Assembly (NCBI GenBank): GCA_034638255.1
Contig: JAWPGT010000013.1
Coordinates: forward strand, 496,001 to 560,000
Reading direction: 5' to 3'
Length of the DNA stretch: 64,000 bases
From: Coprinus comatus
Taxonomy: Eukaryota > Basidiomycota > Agaricomycetes > Agaricales > Agaricaceae
Shown here: piece after piece, positions 21,665 to 33,498 of the stretch
How the letters are laid out: each line of letters opens with the position of its first letter
How positions within the stretch are numbered: the first letter of the stretch is position 1
Made by a program: the position numbers and the translations under genes
The notes under the pieces: model-generated
The model's input: the letters and a program-made list of their open reading frames with translations, nothing else
The model's database searches: none
Told to the model about the DNA's origin: nothing

Positions 21665-23670
21665 TTAGCATCGAACGGCGTCTTCAAGGCCTGGCACCAA
21701 CTCTAATTTTTCCAACCGACTCCCACCAGCTGTACTCTCTGTTGCAGAAAGTGGTGATACTTGAAGTTCTGTATAATTATTCCAAACATGCTCTATCCGT
21801 TCCGTGGGGCGTTGATCCGGAGAACAATCAATAGGGTCGCAGACTAGTAACCAAATTGCATCATAACCTCCAGCTTTATAGGTAAATATTTAGCAACCCT
21901 GAATGATTTTATGATGTAGGGTCAAGGGTCCTACCTCCGGGAACACCACCACCCACAACACCGGCCTGAGAAACACAAGTATCAAGGAGTTTGGTTTGTT
22001 CAATTGGTTCTATCGGTACATCGGATAGTGACCCCATTTCGCGCATTTTGGCACGTATAGCCTAAAGGTTTGTACCACAACGTTATCAGGGCGGGTGTCG
22101 CAAGAACCGAAGAAGATATCGAAAACTAAAAACACGCAAAGCTACATACCTGTGAAATCCTATGAGCTTCATAGAAAGCCTCAACTATCGGAATCTCCAA
22201 AGGTGGTTGCCAAGGGTTCGCTGCCCACTATTGCAAAGGTTAAGGTCATGGAATGGATTGATTATGGTTACAGTAAGTCCGGGGAGTGGATATAGGCTAT
22301 ACACACCTGTACAGGTTGGAGTGAAGAGATATACTTGACTGCCGTCCCGTAGTTGTCGGGGTCTTTATCGTGGAGTTTTGTGATGTGGATAAATGTTTGT
22401 GCGAGTGATTGATTCAGTTGGTCAATATCCCGCCATAATACATTCGCTGTTTGGAGATAAATATGTCACTTAGCACTCGAGTTCTCAAGAAAACTATTCT
22501 TACCTCGAGTGTTGTCTTCTTTCCTCCATTTCAGTACTTTGCCTACTAGGGAAGGTGTATCACTTCCCGCGTCCACATCGGCCAACATGATGCGAGTCAA
22601 GGGTGGAAGCTTGAATGGCTGGATGTTGTAGTTCCATAACGAGTTCGCTGGAGAAAGAACGGGCAATAATGGTTGAGTCTTGGCCTGAAAATAAATATTG
22701 TTGTAGCTCCGATATCACAGGAAATGCTACAATGTACTGACCACAGAGTCATCCATCAAAGGTTGTAGAACCACAGGGTCAAACCTCGTGTACAAGTGGC
22801 TCCCAAAAACAGCCGCAGAAACATCAAATCCACTCCCCACTTTACCTTGAGCAAGACAATGTACATATTGCGCAAGGTTATGCGCAAGCCTTCTCCCCTG
22901 CGCATTCTTCTCTGACGCCACATCTTTCGAGTAAGAGCCATTGTCTAGAGTTTCATCATTGTCTTCGGCATATTCAAACACCGATGCAGGTATTACGGAG
23001 AAATGGACCAGGAGAGCGGATACAAGGGAAGTTATCAGGGCTGCAGAAGAACCCAATCCAGTTTTGTGTACATCTGACAGGCCAACACCGGTGTTCGCGA
23101 ACGGCTTTATTTTATTGAGGGAATCTAACGTTCGCGGCAGATTCATGGATGCCAACTGTGGCCCCCAGTCAACACAAAAGATAATAATAGCTAGGACCAG
23201 CAAATGGGGACTCAACAGTTGCACGTTGTGAATAAAAGTCGTTGGCGCCTGCAATGGCAATATCGATCCCCCGAGAAAGAGTGTCCTTGACGGCATCTGC
23301 GCCTTTGATTTCGACGGCGAGCAAGACAGTCTTTTCGATTGCGAGTTGAACAAATTTGTTCTTGGAAGTACTACATAGGGTGTTTGCCCCTAATTGACGA
23401 ACAATGACATAATAGCACAACGCACTTTTGCTGTTCAGGCTGTAGGACATCTGGGTGTGCTGGATCCACTGAATAAGTCCAGATGGCGTCTTTGAATTGG
23501 GGTGAGCGCACTCTGACAGTGCCTGGGCCAAGGGTAGAATCATCGCGTACGACAGTATAGAAGCGGGAAGAGGTGGAGACTACAGTGCCCGAGAAGGCAG
23601 GATCGAGGACGAGATAGCCGCCTGCGACGAGGACCTTTCCTGGGGAGGATAGGACGGTGGAGGGAGACAT
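21665..23670 (-). CDS. ERG8: Phosphomevalonate kinase (GHMP family)
   Basis: Converts mevalonate 5-phosphate to the diphosphate in the mevalonate/ergosterol pathway. The start at 23670 opens with STVLSSPGKVLVAGGYLVLD, the family N-terminus. GHMP motif 2 is KTGLGSSAALITSLVSALL (ATP-binding P-G-L-G-S-S-A-A type), followed by GKVGSGFDVSAAVFGSHLYT, the region supplying the catalytic aspartate. The C-terminal domain extends to a stop at 21665 with VPGLEDAV near its end. At least six introns. Full length for the family. It lies 125 bp downstream of ferrochelatase on the same strand; the two pathways are separate and no shared control is evident. Confidence 0.94.
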
Positions 23671-23795
23671 GATGTTGAGGTGGTTGTGGAGGAGTTATAA
23701 GTACGAGTTCTGATGTCCATATCGGGCAGGCACGTAATCCACTTTGACCAAGATTAGACTTTAAAAGTATACACCAATGTACATAGAAACCATCT

Positions 23796-25181
23796 CTATC
23801 GCCCTCCGCCCCCAAACCAGCTCTTCTGCTCTCCACATCTCGCATTCGTACACCCAGGGCACCGCAGTCCAAACTGCACGCTCGTCGCCCCTTTCCCAGC
23901 CCCGCAGTCTCGCAGATGTTGCGCTGCAATGTCAGCAAGCGCACGTATAAATACCGGAGACTCGTTGAGCGACTCTGCTCGCTGTATTTCCATTCCAAGC
24001 TGCATCAAAGCATAAGTACAAGGGCCGCGTTAACATGAAAGAACCCACCTCTTGTGCCTCTTTACCATATTCCAGGTCTAGTTCATACAGTGTCTCGATA
24101 TGGTCGCTGGTGAAGGCAATGGGAACCAACACCGCTTGCTTTTTCCCGAGTCTGGCTAGGCCTTTGATCGCATCGCCCGTCTGCATTCCCATCCAAGCTG
24201 ACGGTCCAACCTGTGACTGCCAGACCAAGCGGTATGGGTTGGAATGCCGTAGTCGTTGCATCACCGCAGCAACAGACGCTGATACCTCCAGAATGTACGG
24301 ATCTCCTCGGTTTACCACCGACATCGGAAGAGAATGGGCTGAGAATAATAGCACAACCTCCGAGCGAGTCGCTTCGGGGAACTTTGCGAGGGCGGCTTCA
24401 ACATTTTGTGCTACGGCCTGGAAAAATATATCTCAATTTTGTCAGAGCCAATGAGGGCTTCGGGAGAGGTCATACCTCAATAAACCCGGGGTGGGTTCCC
24501 CAACGGTCAATAACACTCCACTCGATATCGCCCATTTCACCAGCCTTGCCTCGTTTATACAATTCATTCATACTGCTTCCTGTCGTACTACAACTATATT
24601 GTGGGTATTGAGTGAATGCTATAGCACGCTTGACGCCATCTGCCTTGAGCTGACGCGCAGTTTCTTCTACAAGTGGCCGAGAGTATCGGAAGGCAACATA
24701 TGATTTGTGTGGTGCAGTCTCCGGGTGTAATTCGTCGAGAAGCTTGGCCATGGCATCACCCTGGGCGCGTGTGTAACGTAGAATTGGAGAACCTCCGCCT
24801 ATTGCGTCATACTGTTTTTCTATTTGCGGTGTCCTTCTGCGGGCAATAAACGGGGCGAGGCATTTTTGGAAAGGCAAAGGAATGAGATCTCGGTCGGAGA
24901 AAAGGTTCCTCAGGAAGAAATGTGTGTCTGCGGTCTGGCCAGTGCATTAGCGCGACCCGAGTGGAAGCGCAACTAAGCTTACTGTTGCAGGTCCTCCCAT
25001 GTTGAGCATAACGACAGCTGTAGTGTTATTGGCCCTTTGTAATATTTCCAACACCGAGTGATGACATACCTGTAGGACTAGAAGGATGTTAACATGTAAC
25101 CATAGAGAGTGTAGTCGACACACACCTTTTTCCAGTTGCTATCGAGGCCATAGACCTTCGCAATGTGGTCGACAACGACAT
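23796..25181 (-). CDS. HEM15: Ferrochelatase, mitochondrial, with [2Fe-2S] C-terminal motif
   Basis: Inserts Fe(II) into protoporphyrin IX on the matrix face of the inner mitochondrial membrane. The start at 25181 yields a basic, hydroxylated presequence ([19 protein letters not shown]). The mature enzyme shows [86 protein letters not shown] and [16 protein letters not shown], covering the substrate and metal sites. The C-terminus has CPGCTNARC, three cysteines spaced as in animal and fission-yeast type ferrochelatases that bind a [2Fe-2S] cluster. The first intron starts after GGAAAAAG and ends at ACAAAG; an alternative small exon inside it would break frame. Confidence 0.95.
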
Positions 25182-25559
25182 CTTTCGAAGGAGGATTAGA
25201 GAGGCTAGTGAGAATAATTCAACGAATACTTGTTTTAGTTACCTCGGACAATTCACGTTCATCCGACTCGATCACCACCTCCAATCTTCTCACACTCCCG
25301 ACTCCCATCATTCCGCCCCTTGCGTCAACGCTGCATATCGTATCCATGGTCATTGGGGAGATAGAGCAAACACACACACAACATGAGGAACGAAGGGACT
25401 GTATATTTAGATACCTCTGTCGCCGCAGCATCAATCAAACTACATAATGTACATAAATACAACTCTAATGCAACATCATTGCTATAGATGAAATTATTTT
25501 ACAGATTTGCGAAATGTAGTACCTTTATTGAGGGTAAAACGATAAACTTACAAACGATC
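25182..25559. other. Intergenic, HEM15 promoter side
   Basis: Lies between the ferrochelatase start and the RING-gene stop, both on the minus strand. Contains a short CACACA run near 25370. No gene recognised. Confidence 0.5.
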
Positions 25560-27589
25560 TCAAGTTCCTATCCTTTGGGGTGGTCTTTGTCGTATCCTCT
25601 TACCCATACCATCTCCTGGAATTTCGACTGCTTTTTGACACACAGGACATCGACCAGACACGTCAATCAGCCAAGGGTCAAGACATGTTTTCTGTAGCAG
25701 GGATGAGCGTTATAGCAACCAAACCAAACTGAAGGTACTCACATGGAAAACGTGTCCACAAGTTAACAGTCTCAATGGCTGGGCAACCTCTCCTGCGTCC
25801 TCCAAGTGTAAACCTGCTCTGGGCGTACTTCGATTTTCCACCATTATTCCATCTGAACTGAGGCCGTTGTGAAGAGTTTCCTCATTCTTTGCTTCTTTCA
25901 CATTCGCCTCCTTCACACTATCTCCAGCGGTTCCACTTGGTACTACCGATGTTCCCGTTACTACGCCATCGTTACAGTCAGGCATATCCTTGTCTTGACC
26001 AGGAGGAAATTCTAGTCCGGGTTTTCTCTTTGGCTCTTCGAAATCCATCAAACAAATGGCACAAGCAGCCCTGTTCCCTTCAAGCACAACAAACGGATAC
26101 TCCGTATCCTCCCAATAATCACTCCAAGTCAACGGTTCCACTACCCCAGCATTTTTCTCCACATCCCCTGATGTTTTATTTACCTCATTACTTTCTTCAC
26201 CCTTCTGTTTCTTCTTTCTTAACCTAATAAACCTAAACCGTGCTTTTGGTTTAATGGCCGTCTTCTTCACAGGAGGTTGCGGTGGATAAGAATGAGGGTC
26301 CGATATTATTTTGGGAGAACTAGAATGGAGATCGGAGCCTTCAGGTGGAGGTGGTATATACATAACAAGGGGAATCTTTTCAACAATAGCTTTTGGTAGT
26401 TTGTCGATATCAGGTTTGATAACATGAGGATTCTGAATAGGATGCCGACCAAGGCAAATAAGAAGAATGTTCCAGAACACCTGTGAATAGTTATACGATC
26501 AGCCTAAGGTAACCTCAAACTCAAGAACACCTACGAAGACGATGGGCGTGACGACTAGAACCACAAAACCAATCAAGATAACTTCAGTTACCATTGTATA
26601 CATGATACACAAGATGCCAAAAATCAACCACCAGAGATGAGGAGATGAGTATCGACAGGTATTAATAGAGGTATATTCCAATATATGGGCGGTAAGAAAC
26701 CAGCTGAGTGTTATTAACGAAGCAAAAACCGAAAGCCTGTTTGTCATCCTTTAGAAGCTGGGTAACAAAGCAAACTGCTTATCATCCGCACCTTGTATAT
26801 GCAGCATTCGGCGGAGGAACAATAGTACCTTGTTGCGCTATTGGTAAAAGTGAAAGTTGGCCTGAGCCGCCCCGAGGATTAACAGTAACGGTCCTGTTTC
26901 CTCTTCGAAGAATACTCGCTTCGCCGTTCAGATAACCCATGAGGCTTGAAGATTGTCAGATATATTATAGCAAGGAGTGCAATCGGTGTGTTAAAGCACT
27001 CACGCAGCCCGTTCACGGACATATTCCCAATAAGCAAGTAAAGTGGACAGTATCACTCTAAATATCCATAAGCAGGCCCAGGCACCAAGAGGTCTGTCGC
27101 ACGCGTTCCACTCAGATACTGTTGGATCCAAAGGACTTTTGAAGCGGATCCCAGTGAGCGCAATGACAGTTGTAATGGTCACAATCTAAACATCGTAACA
27201 GCCACGCTGAGCCAAAATAACATATGGAGTGCAAGACACACACACACACACACCTGCACAAACGACCATGAGAAACTCCACAGCAGAGCAGCCTTCATTT
27301 TCCTATCTTGTGTGGCCTTCCTTCCAAGCCCAAAGTAGGCAAGAAAGTGCGGTAATGTAAATGTATTCTGAGGGTCAGCATCCTGATCTTCATTTTGCGG
27401 AAGCTGGGGCTCTGTGAAAATGCGCGATACTGTCAAGACCGGAGCTGCTGGCTGAGCATCATTGGTAGGTATTGGTCGTTCGTTGGTCAAAAGCAGCCTC
27501 TCGGGTTGTCGGGGCATGTCTCCTGTAGACCTCACTCGTCGAAGGACGCCATCGTCAGCACTTGGTGCAGCAGCAGCAGAAGACATCAA
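25560..27589 (-). CDS. Multi-pass membrane RING-H2 E3 ubiquitin ligase
   Basis: The start at 27589 opens a disordered region of about 100 residues (A/P-rich). Then come four to five hydrophobic segments (near 27000-27290 and 26499-26747, for example LWWLIFGILCIMYTM and VILIGFVVLVVTPIVFV). A cytosolic basic region (RFRFIRLRKKKQK) follows. The RING-H2 is at the C-terminus: CAICLMDFEE, then after a long S/T/E/D-rich insertion of about 85 residues LLTCGHVFHKTCLDPWL and CPVCQ. An intron splits the RING right after HVFH. The insertion between the second and third zinc ligands is unusually long. Family knowledge: such proteins ubiquitinate membrane or ER/Golgi/vacuole substrates. Stop at 25560. Confidence 0.88.
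27236..27253. repeat. (AC)9 microsatellite
   Basis: Nine AC dinucleotides inside an intron of the RING-H2 gene. Read on the minus strand it is a GT run close to the splice donor. Confidence 0.8.
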
Positions 27590-27818
27590 AGACAGGATCC
27601 AAGGATTAGGATTTCAAGCAGAAGCCTCTGACCAATATAATGGTGAGCACAGCAACGGAAGCAGTGAACAGGAAGGAAGAGATGTTTGGTGTTGGTGACG
27701 TGATGTGGTATGGACGTGACTACCTCGTGGGGAAGTCAGAAAGATCCCAACACAATAAACCCCACTTTGAAATTCCATTGCAAATACAATATAAAACTAT
27801 GTACCGTGAAACAAAATG

Positions 27819-29907
27819 TCAATCTCCACATTCATTGCGTAGTGTCCCAAGGGCCTGAGCCACAGTATTAGCCGCTGTGATAAATCATTGGAATAAGCGA
27901 CCAATCATTTTATGTAATATAAAATTAACTTACTAGTTTCTATAGTGTCCCTTAGCGTTTCGTCCTCTATCGTCCTCAGCAGGTTTCGACTACGCCACCG
28001 GTCAGGATGGAAACGGCACTGGCTAATCACAAGCATTTTTTTGTAATCCTGTCGTCTCATGTGAGGTTGGACAGTCTTGAAAAAGACCTCCACTTCCATC
28101 CAGGTCACATTGTTGAGTGTAATTTTCGCTGGAGCTATGAGTACAGGCCAAGGAACATCATCAACTGTGAGTGGAAGTTCGGGAACGAACTTCGTCGTGT
28201 CAAATGCCTCCGATAGCACCTTGTATCGCTCCAGAGCTCGTTGCCAAGTCCACTTCCCTTGCGCCCAGGCTTTTTGCTTCTTTTTCCTTTCTTGTTCTCT
28301 GAGTTCTCTTTCTCGTCGAACCTCTTTCTCATGTTCTTTTTTCTTCTTCTCTTCCTGTGAACGTTGCAATCTTGCCTTTTGCTCTGCTTCTGCCCTCTTC
28401 TTTTCTGCCTCCCGTTTCCGCTCGTCGTGTTTCCTTTTGAGTGCCTGTTGCTCTGCTTCCTCACGGAGCCGGCGCTTTTGTGCTTCCTCTTCCCATAACG
28501 GTCGGTCGCGCTCGAGCTCAGCAAGCTTTCGCCTGGACTCCTCAAGTTCAGCTAAATGGGCAGCCTCTTCCTCAGTTAATTTCGTATCTGCCGTCCCATC
28601 CTCTTCGGGCATTTCTTCATCTGCCATGTATTGATCTGATTTCTCCCTGTGTAGTGGTGTTCCATTCATGGGAGGAACCATCTTCAATATTTCCGACATT
28701 TCTCTCCTATCTCTTTCCTTCCTCCATGCTGCCGCTTCTGTTGCCATCCTTTGTTGTTTGCGCTTGAGACGTTCCAGTTTCTTCCGCTCAAGTTCGCGTT
28801 GCACTAATAAAGGTGAAACATTCCGCGTTCTCTTCCCATTGTTGGTAGTAGTATAGTAGTTCCCGGATCGTTGACGGAGTTCTTCCATTTCCCTTGCATC
28901 TGGGGACCATGTTGTGTCCAAAACTTCCATTGCTAATGTATCACATTAATAATTACAACACACACCTATGTTCGATAAAATGGTCTACCTTTGCGTTTAC
29001 CGTGTTCGGGTGGACTTTCACGCTCAGGTGTCTTTGGTGGGGAAAATGTTGGTGCGTTAGGATGGATGTTGTGTGTTAGAATATCATTAACGAAGAAGTG
29101 GTTCATCTTTTCATTCATCCCTTCCCGACGTTTTTGTCTATCTTTATTGAGTCTGTCTTTCAACGGTTTCGCTGGTCTGTAACGAGGTGGGTCGTCGTTA
29201 ATAATCATAGATTCCACTTCTACTTCTTCATTATCATCACTTTCACTGTCAGTCTCAACAAAAGCCCCCTTCTTTTCTGAAAAAGTGCCTGGTGGTGGCA
29301 TAGTTCTTCTTGGCGAAGGGGATAATGATAGGGTATTTCTTTGGCGCTTACCGCTCGGCTGTGGTGAGGAGTGCCGAGTCTGTGAACATATTCGAATAGT
29401 GGTATGTTGCGAAGGACTCTTGACTAGGCAATCATAGAACTGGTCCAGCTTGTAAATGTCCCACTGGTCTTGCGATAGCTCTACCAATTCACTATGTAGA
29501 GTGGGTGGCAAGGAACATTAAAACCTAGCATCTCCAAGAATGTGCAAAATTACGACTGACCCACACAGATCTACTATCCTTGGCCACGTCCCTTCGTCTA
29601 CAACACCTTCCTCTCGCTTGGCGCTAGGTACAAAGCGCCATGTGCACTCGCCAGAGGGTGCTGTTTCGATTACGACGCGTTTAGGTCGGTATAGTTCAGT
29701 ATTTAAATTTAGTTTTGCGATATCCGGTGTCTCTTGTGAATAGGCTGTTAAGGGATCGAATGATGCAAAGCTCAGTTTGGAGCCTGGCAGCCGAAGTAGA
29801 CGCGATGGCTGGCTGGGGTCAAGAACACCGGGCTTAGTTCCATTGATCCTACGTATTGCTGATGGACCTGCTGCGTAGTTTGTGGGGTATGAAAAGTGGT
29901 TGGTCAT
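27819..29907 (-). CDS. Coiled-coil protein with C-terminal J-like (FHPDRW) domain
   Basis: One gene covers two long frames. The N-terminal exon (start 29907) continues through a 69-nt intron that removes a stop (join reads DLCG/ELVELSQDQWDIY). A middle part carries SPSPRR and acidic patches. A further intron ends just before AMEVLDTTW. The central part, about 28200-28600, is a long highly charged E/K/R-rich coiled coil of about 150 residues. The end has LNNVTWMEVEVFFKT, KKMLVISQCRFHPDRWRSR and NTVAQALGTLRNEC, stop at 27819. The FHPDRW motif resembles a degenerate J-domain region found in many mushroom proteins annotated as NF-kappa-B inhibitor-like; function unknown. Large antisense frames over the coiled coil are shadows. 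Confidence 0.75.
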
Positions 29908-30235
29908 GGGGGTGATGAGGGAGAAGGGAACGCTAGTGGGCAGGCATTTGAAGGTTAGAGCTCAACAGCAATGAACAAAAGTAAATGAGTCCACGTGACC
30001 GTCTTTTGTTACTTAGGAGGTAATTGTTGTAAACGGGATATTATTATCGAGAATATTTTCATATTTTAATACCAGGTCCAAGTGCATGAACAAAGCTGAT
30101 TGTCGATCCGAGAAGGGCGCTGAGCATGATACTGGATGACAACAAATCTTGACAAGTGACTCACTGTTAAGACCGTTGTTGACTCGTTTCCATAAAAGTC
30201 TTTAAATTCAGCATCACTTACCCCACTAACCTTCT
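29908..30235. promoter_or_regulatory. 328-bp divergent intergenic region
   Basis: Separates the start codons of the J-like protein (minus) and the GTPBP1-type GTPase (plus). No specific motif can be assigned by eye. Confidence 0.4.
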
Positions 30236-33039
30236 ATGACTACCCTAAGAAATTTCCAGACAGAGATCGACGAGATCCATAACCGCGAAGTAGCAAAGCA
30301 GCGGACAAAAGCCACTCTACTCGAAAAGGAGGCCAAGGAGCACAGGCATCCCAACGCTACTCCCTCTAAAGGCAAGGCCAAGGATGTCGATGATGGCCCA
30401 AGACACACTCCAAACAAGCCCTCTGACTCCACCGCCGCCATTCGGGCTTCGCTAGTAGACACTGAAGACCGGATATTGGTATGTATATCAGATCATTCCA
30501 ACATCAACATGATGTTACTCATCGAGTTCATTATTGACTCTCCTGGGTTTGCTCGTCACTTTTTAGAACTATACTCTGCCTAAGAACCCAGCGGAGGATG
30601 TCAAGGCGAGAGATATGATTGCCGAACTGCTCACCCAGCATCACGGAGAATACGTTTTTCGAATAGGAGCTCAACCGCCTCACACTGAGCTCTTCTCTGG
30701 CCACTTGACTGATGAGACGCCAGGTTGGACAGGTACTGAACGCACTCAGGAACAACTCAATGAGTTACACGAGAGCTTCGAGAGGCTGGTAGATGAAGTT
30801 GGTGGAAAAGTAAGCAAGCAAGCACATTAACGATATCATAACATCTCATAAGCTTACGAACATCATTATCTAGGTATCAATATTATTTTACGACAAAGAA
30901 ACCAAGCACCCTAGAATAACCCTTCTACTACGATTACCTCCTCCCAACGTCTCCTTAACGCCAGAGGTCCGATGCGCTGTCGTAGGCAACGTAGATAGCG
31001 GAAAGTCGACAACACTTGGTGTTCTGACGCGAGGTAGGCATCTCACACACTTCCCTTTAGCCCATGTTGAACAATAGCTTAAGGATCCCTTGATGATGGT
31101 AGAGGGAAGGCGCGAGTAGCTTTATTCAGGCACAAGCATGAAATTGAGACCGGGAGGACTTCCAGTGTCGGTATGGAGGTATATTATCTCTATTTTGTGG
31201 TAGAATGCCTTCTCAGCAGCACTCGTAGATCCTTGGATTTGGCGCCAGTGGAGCCCCAATATTACCACAGACATTAGGAAATGATGAAAATACCACTAGG
31301 CATGAAAAGTTAGGCTGGGAGGAAATTTCATTACAAGCTTCCAAGATTGTTTCTTTCATCGGTATGTTGAAATTACGCAATTCTCATCACATACTCTTAT
31401 GTATATTTTCAGACCTTGCTGGACACGAGCGATATTTGAAGACCACCCTGTATGGTCTCACGTCCGGAGCCCCTTCCTGTGTCATCTTAATAGTAGGAGC
31501 CAATGCCGGATTGATTGGTATGTCAAAAGAACATCTGGCGATTGCCCTCGCCCTCGGGGTCCCCGTTGTAGTATGCATAACCAAGGTGCGCGTTTTCTCA
31601 TAACATGCTGTAAAATTCTCCCAACTAATTGTCTGTTGGAGATTGACATGACCCCAGCACCTAAACTAGCGGAAACTGTCAAGCAGGTTACTAAAATATT
31701 GCAGAGCCCTGGTTGTCGGTCAGTACGCTCGCGGAATTATGGGGGAGCACATATATTCATTCCAGAAACATTTGGACCCTCTTCAGAAAGACTCCCGTTT
31801 TTGTAAAGAATTTAGAGGCCTCCATCGAACTTGCAACCTCCTTCGGCTCTGAGCGGTAGGTAACAATCATTATAGAAGTACTCTAACTCTCACCATAACT
31901 TTTCGCTGTCTTAGAATATGTCCAATATTCCAGATCTCCAATGTCACAGGCGAAGGTCTTGACTATGTAACTAACTCCATTTCTTCTCTCATCATGCCAC
32001 ACTTACAAATATTCTTCGCTCTAGCTCCGAACCTTCCTAAATCTATTACCTTCTAGCGAACACGATCATACCAAGTTCGCAGTTGATCAACCACTGGAGG
32101 TCCGTGACAAGCCGTTGGATGATTGATTACCTTAAGCACGTAGTAACTCGGGACTTCAGGTATCAATAATTGAGACCTGGTCTGTTCCATATGTTGGAAC
32201 GGTAGTAAATGGAATCATCAACTCGGGTGTTATCAAAGTGGGAGACACAGTTATGCTTGGTCCTGATGCGAACGGCAACTATCGTGTCACGGTGATCAAA
32301 AGCATGCATCGCAAACGGTATGCATCATCATTTCTTCTGAGCGATACATAACTGTCTCAACAATGCATCAGTGCGACCGTGAACGCAGCTGAAGCGGGAC
32401 AGTGCGTTTCTTTAGCACTGAAGCGCGTCAAACGGGCAGAAGTACGGAAAGGCATGGTATTGGTCCCCAAGACCGAAACACCACCTCGAGGTAGGAATCT
32501 TACATCTACCATCTTCCTCCCTGCCTCGCGTTAATTCAGTATTTCTACCCTAGCTATCTCTCGATTTGAGGGCCAAGTTTTGATCCTATAGTAAGTCCTG
32601 AAAAATGGTTTTCTACCGTGGACAGGAAACTCAATGGCTTTTCGCAGTCACAATACCACGTTACAACGCAATTATCAGGTAAGACGCAAATTAAGAAACT
32701 ATTCTCATGACTAAACATCAATTGTGAAAGGCTATGTTGCACTGTGGAGTAAGTTGGAGACCATTCTCATGTGCGAATACATTCTAATCCACTAATCAAT
32801 AGGCCATACGCCAAACTGTTCGTATCGTTGAAATGGACCACCCCCAAGGAATTTTGCGTACTGGAGATCGCGCCAGAGTAGAGTTCGAGTTTATATCTCA
32901 CCCAGAGTTCGTTAAAGAGGGAATGAAACTACTTTTCCGTGAGGGGAAAACAAAGGTATGTTGATGGAGATGAGATTCCTTTTTTCTGTCAACTAAGATT
33001 GAAAACAAGGGGCTTGGTGTCATCACGAAGATTTTATGA
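30236..33039 (+). CDS. GTPBP1/GTPBP2-family translational-type GTPase
   Basis: An EF-Tu-like GTPase. Animal GTPBP1 and GTPBP2 act in mRNA surveillance and ribosome rescue; the fungal role is inferred. The G motifs are intact: [18 protein letters not shown] (G1), a G2-region segment around [29 protein letters not shown] (G3, D-x-x-G) and VVVCITK/IDM (G4, TKID, spliced). The second beta-barrel domain follows with [28 protein letters not shown] and [16 protein letters not shown], and the C-terminal barrel ends GLGVITKIL with stop at 33039. About a dozen introns. One exon is only 18 nt (32731-32748, encoding AMLHCG) between normal GT-AG introns. The N-terminal 90 residues are charged and family-specific. 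Confidence 0.92.
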
Positions 33040-33498
33040 ATTGTGAGGTAAATCTGATGTGGTGTAGTATTAATTGAAACCTCGTTTAACGGTTGTGGAT
33101 AATAGCATGGATACCACGCTAGAAGTATGCTACCAGTTTGATCGTAAATCGGAATAGGAGATGTAAGAATGCATTTCTGCGGTAGCAGTCTCAACGATAT
33201 GTCTGTCCTGTATCAATCCATATAAACAGACTATGACCCCATTATGATCAAGGACGTCCTATGTGAAGTGGATAGTATGTGTGGAGCCTGTCGCACTAAA
33301 TTTAGGCGGCAAATCCATATCGTAATTAGGGTGAGACTAAATATAGAACAACTTAGCCTGTCGTCATTTCCCCTAACAAGCAGTTAACACACCCATACCG
33401 GCCGGTCTCCATTACCAATACCATCTTCTCTTCCTCTCTTTCTCTCCCACATCCACTAGACTGCATTCCCCCTCTTTCTTCGATAAAATCTATAGCTT
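33040..33498. other. Intergenic, pyrimidine-rich upstream of the GH16 gene
   Basis: The last 80 bases carry long CT-rich tracts (CTTCCTCTCTTTCTCTCCC at about 33431), a common fungal core-promoter feature just upstream of start codons. No gene recognised. Confidence 0.5.

Noticed and set aside
28077..28634. A 185-codon plus-strand frame rich in Ser, Phe and Cys
   Set aside because: It mirrors the E/K/R-rich coiled coil on the minus strand; such antisense composition is the expected shadow.
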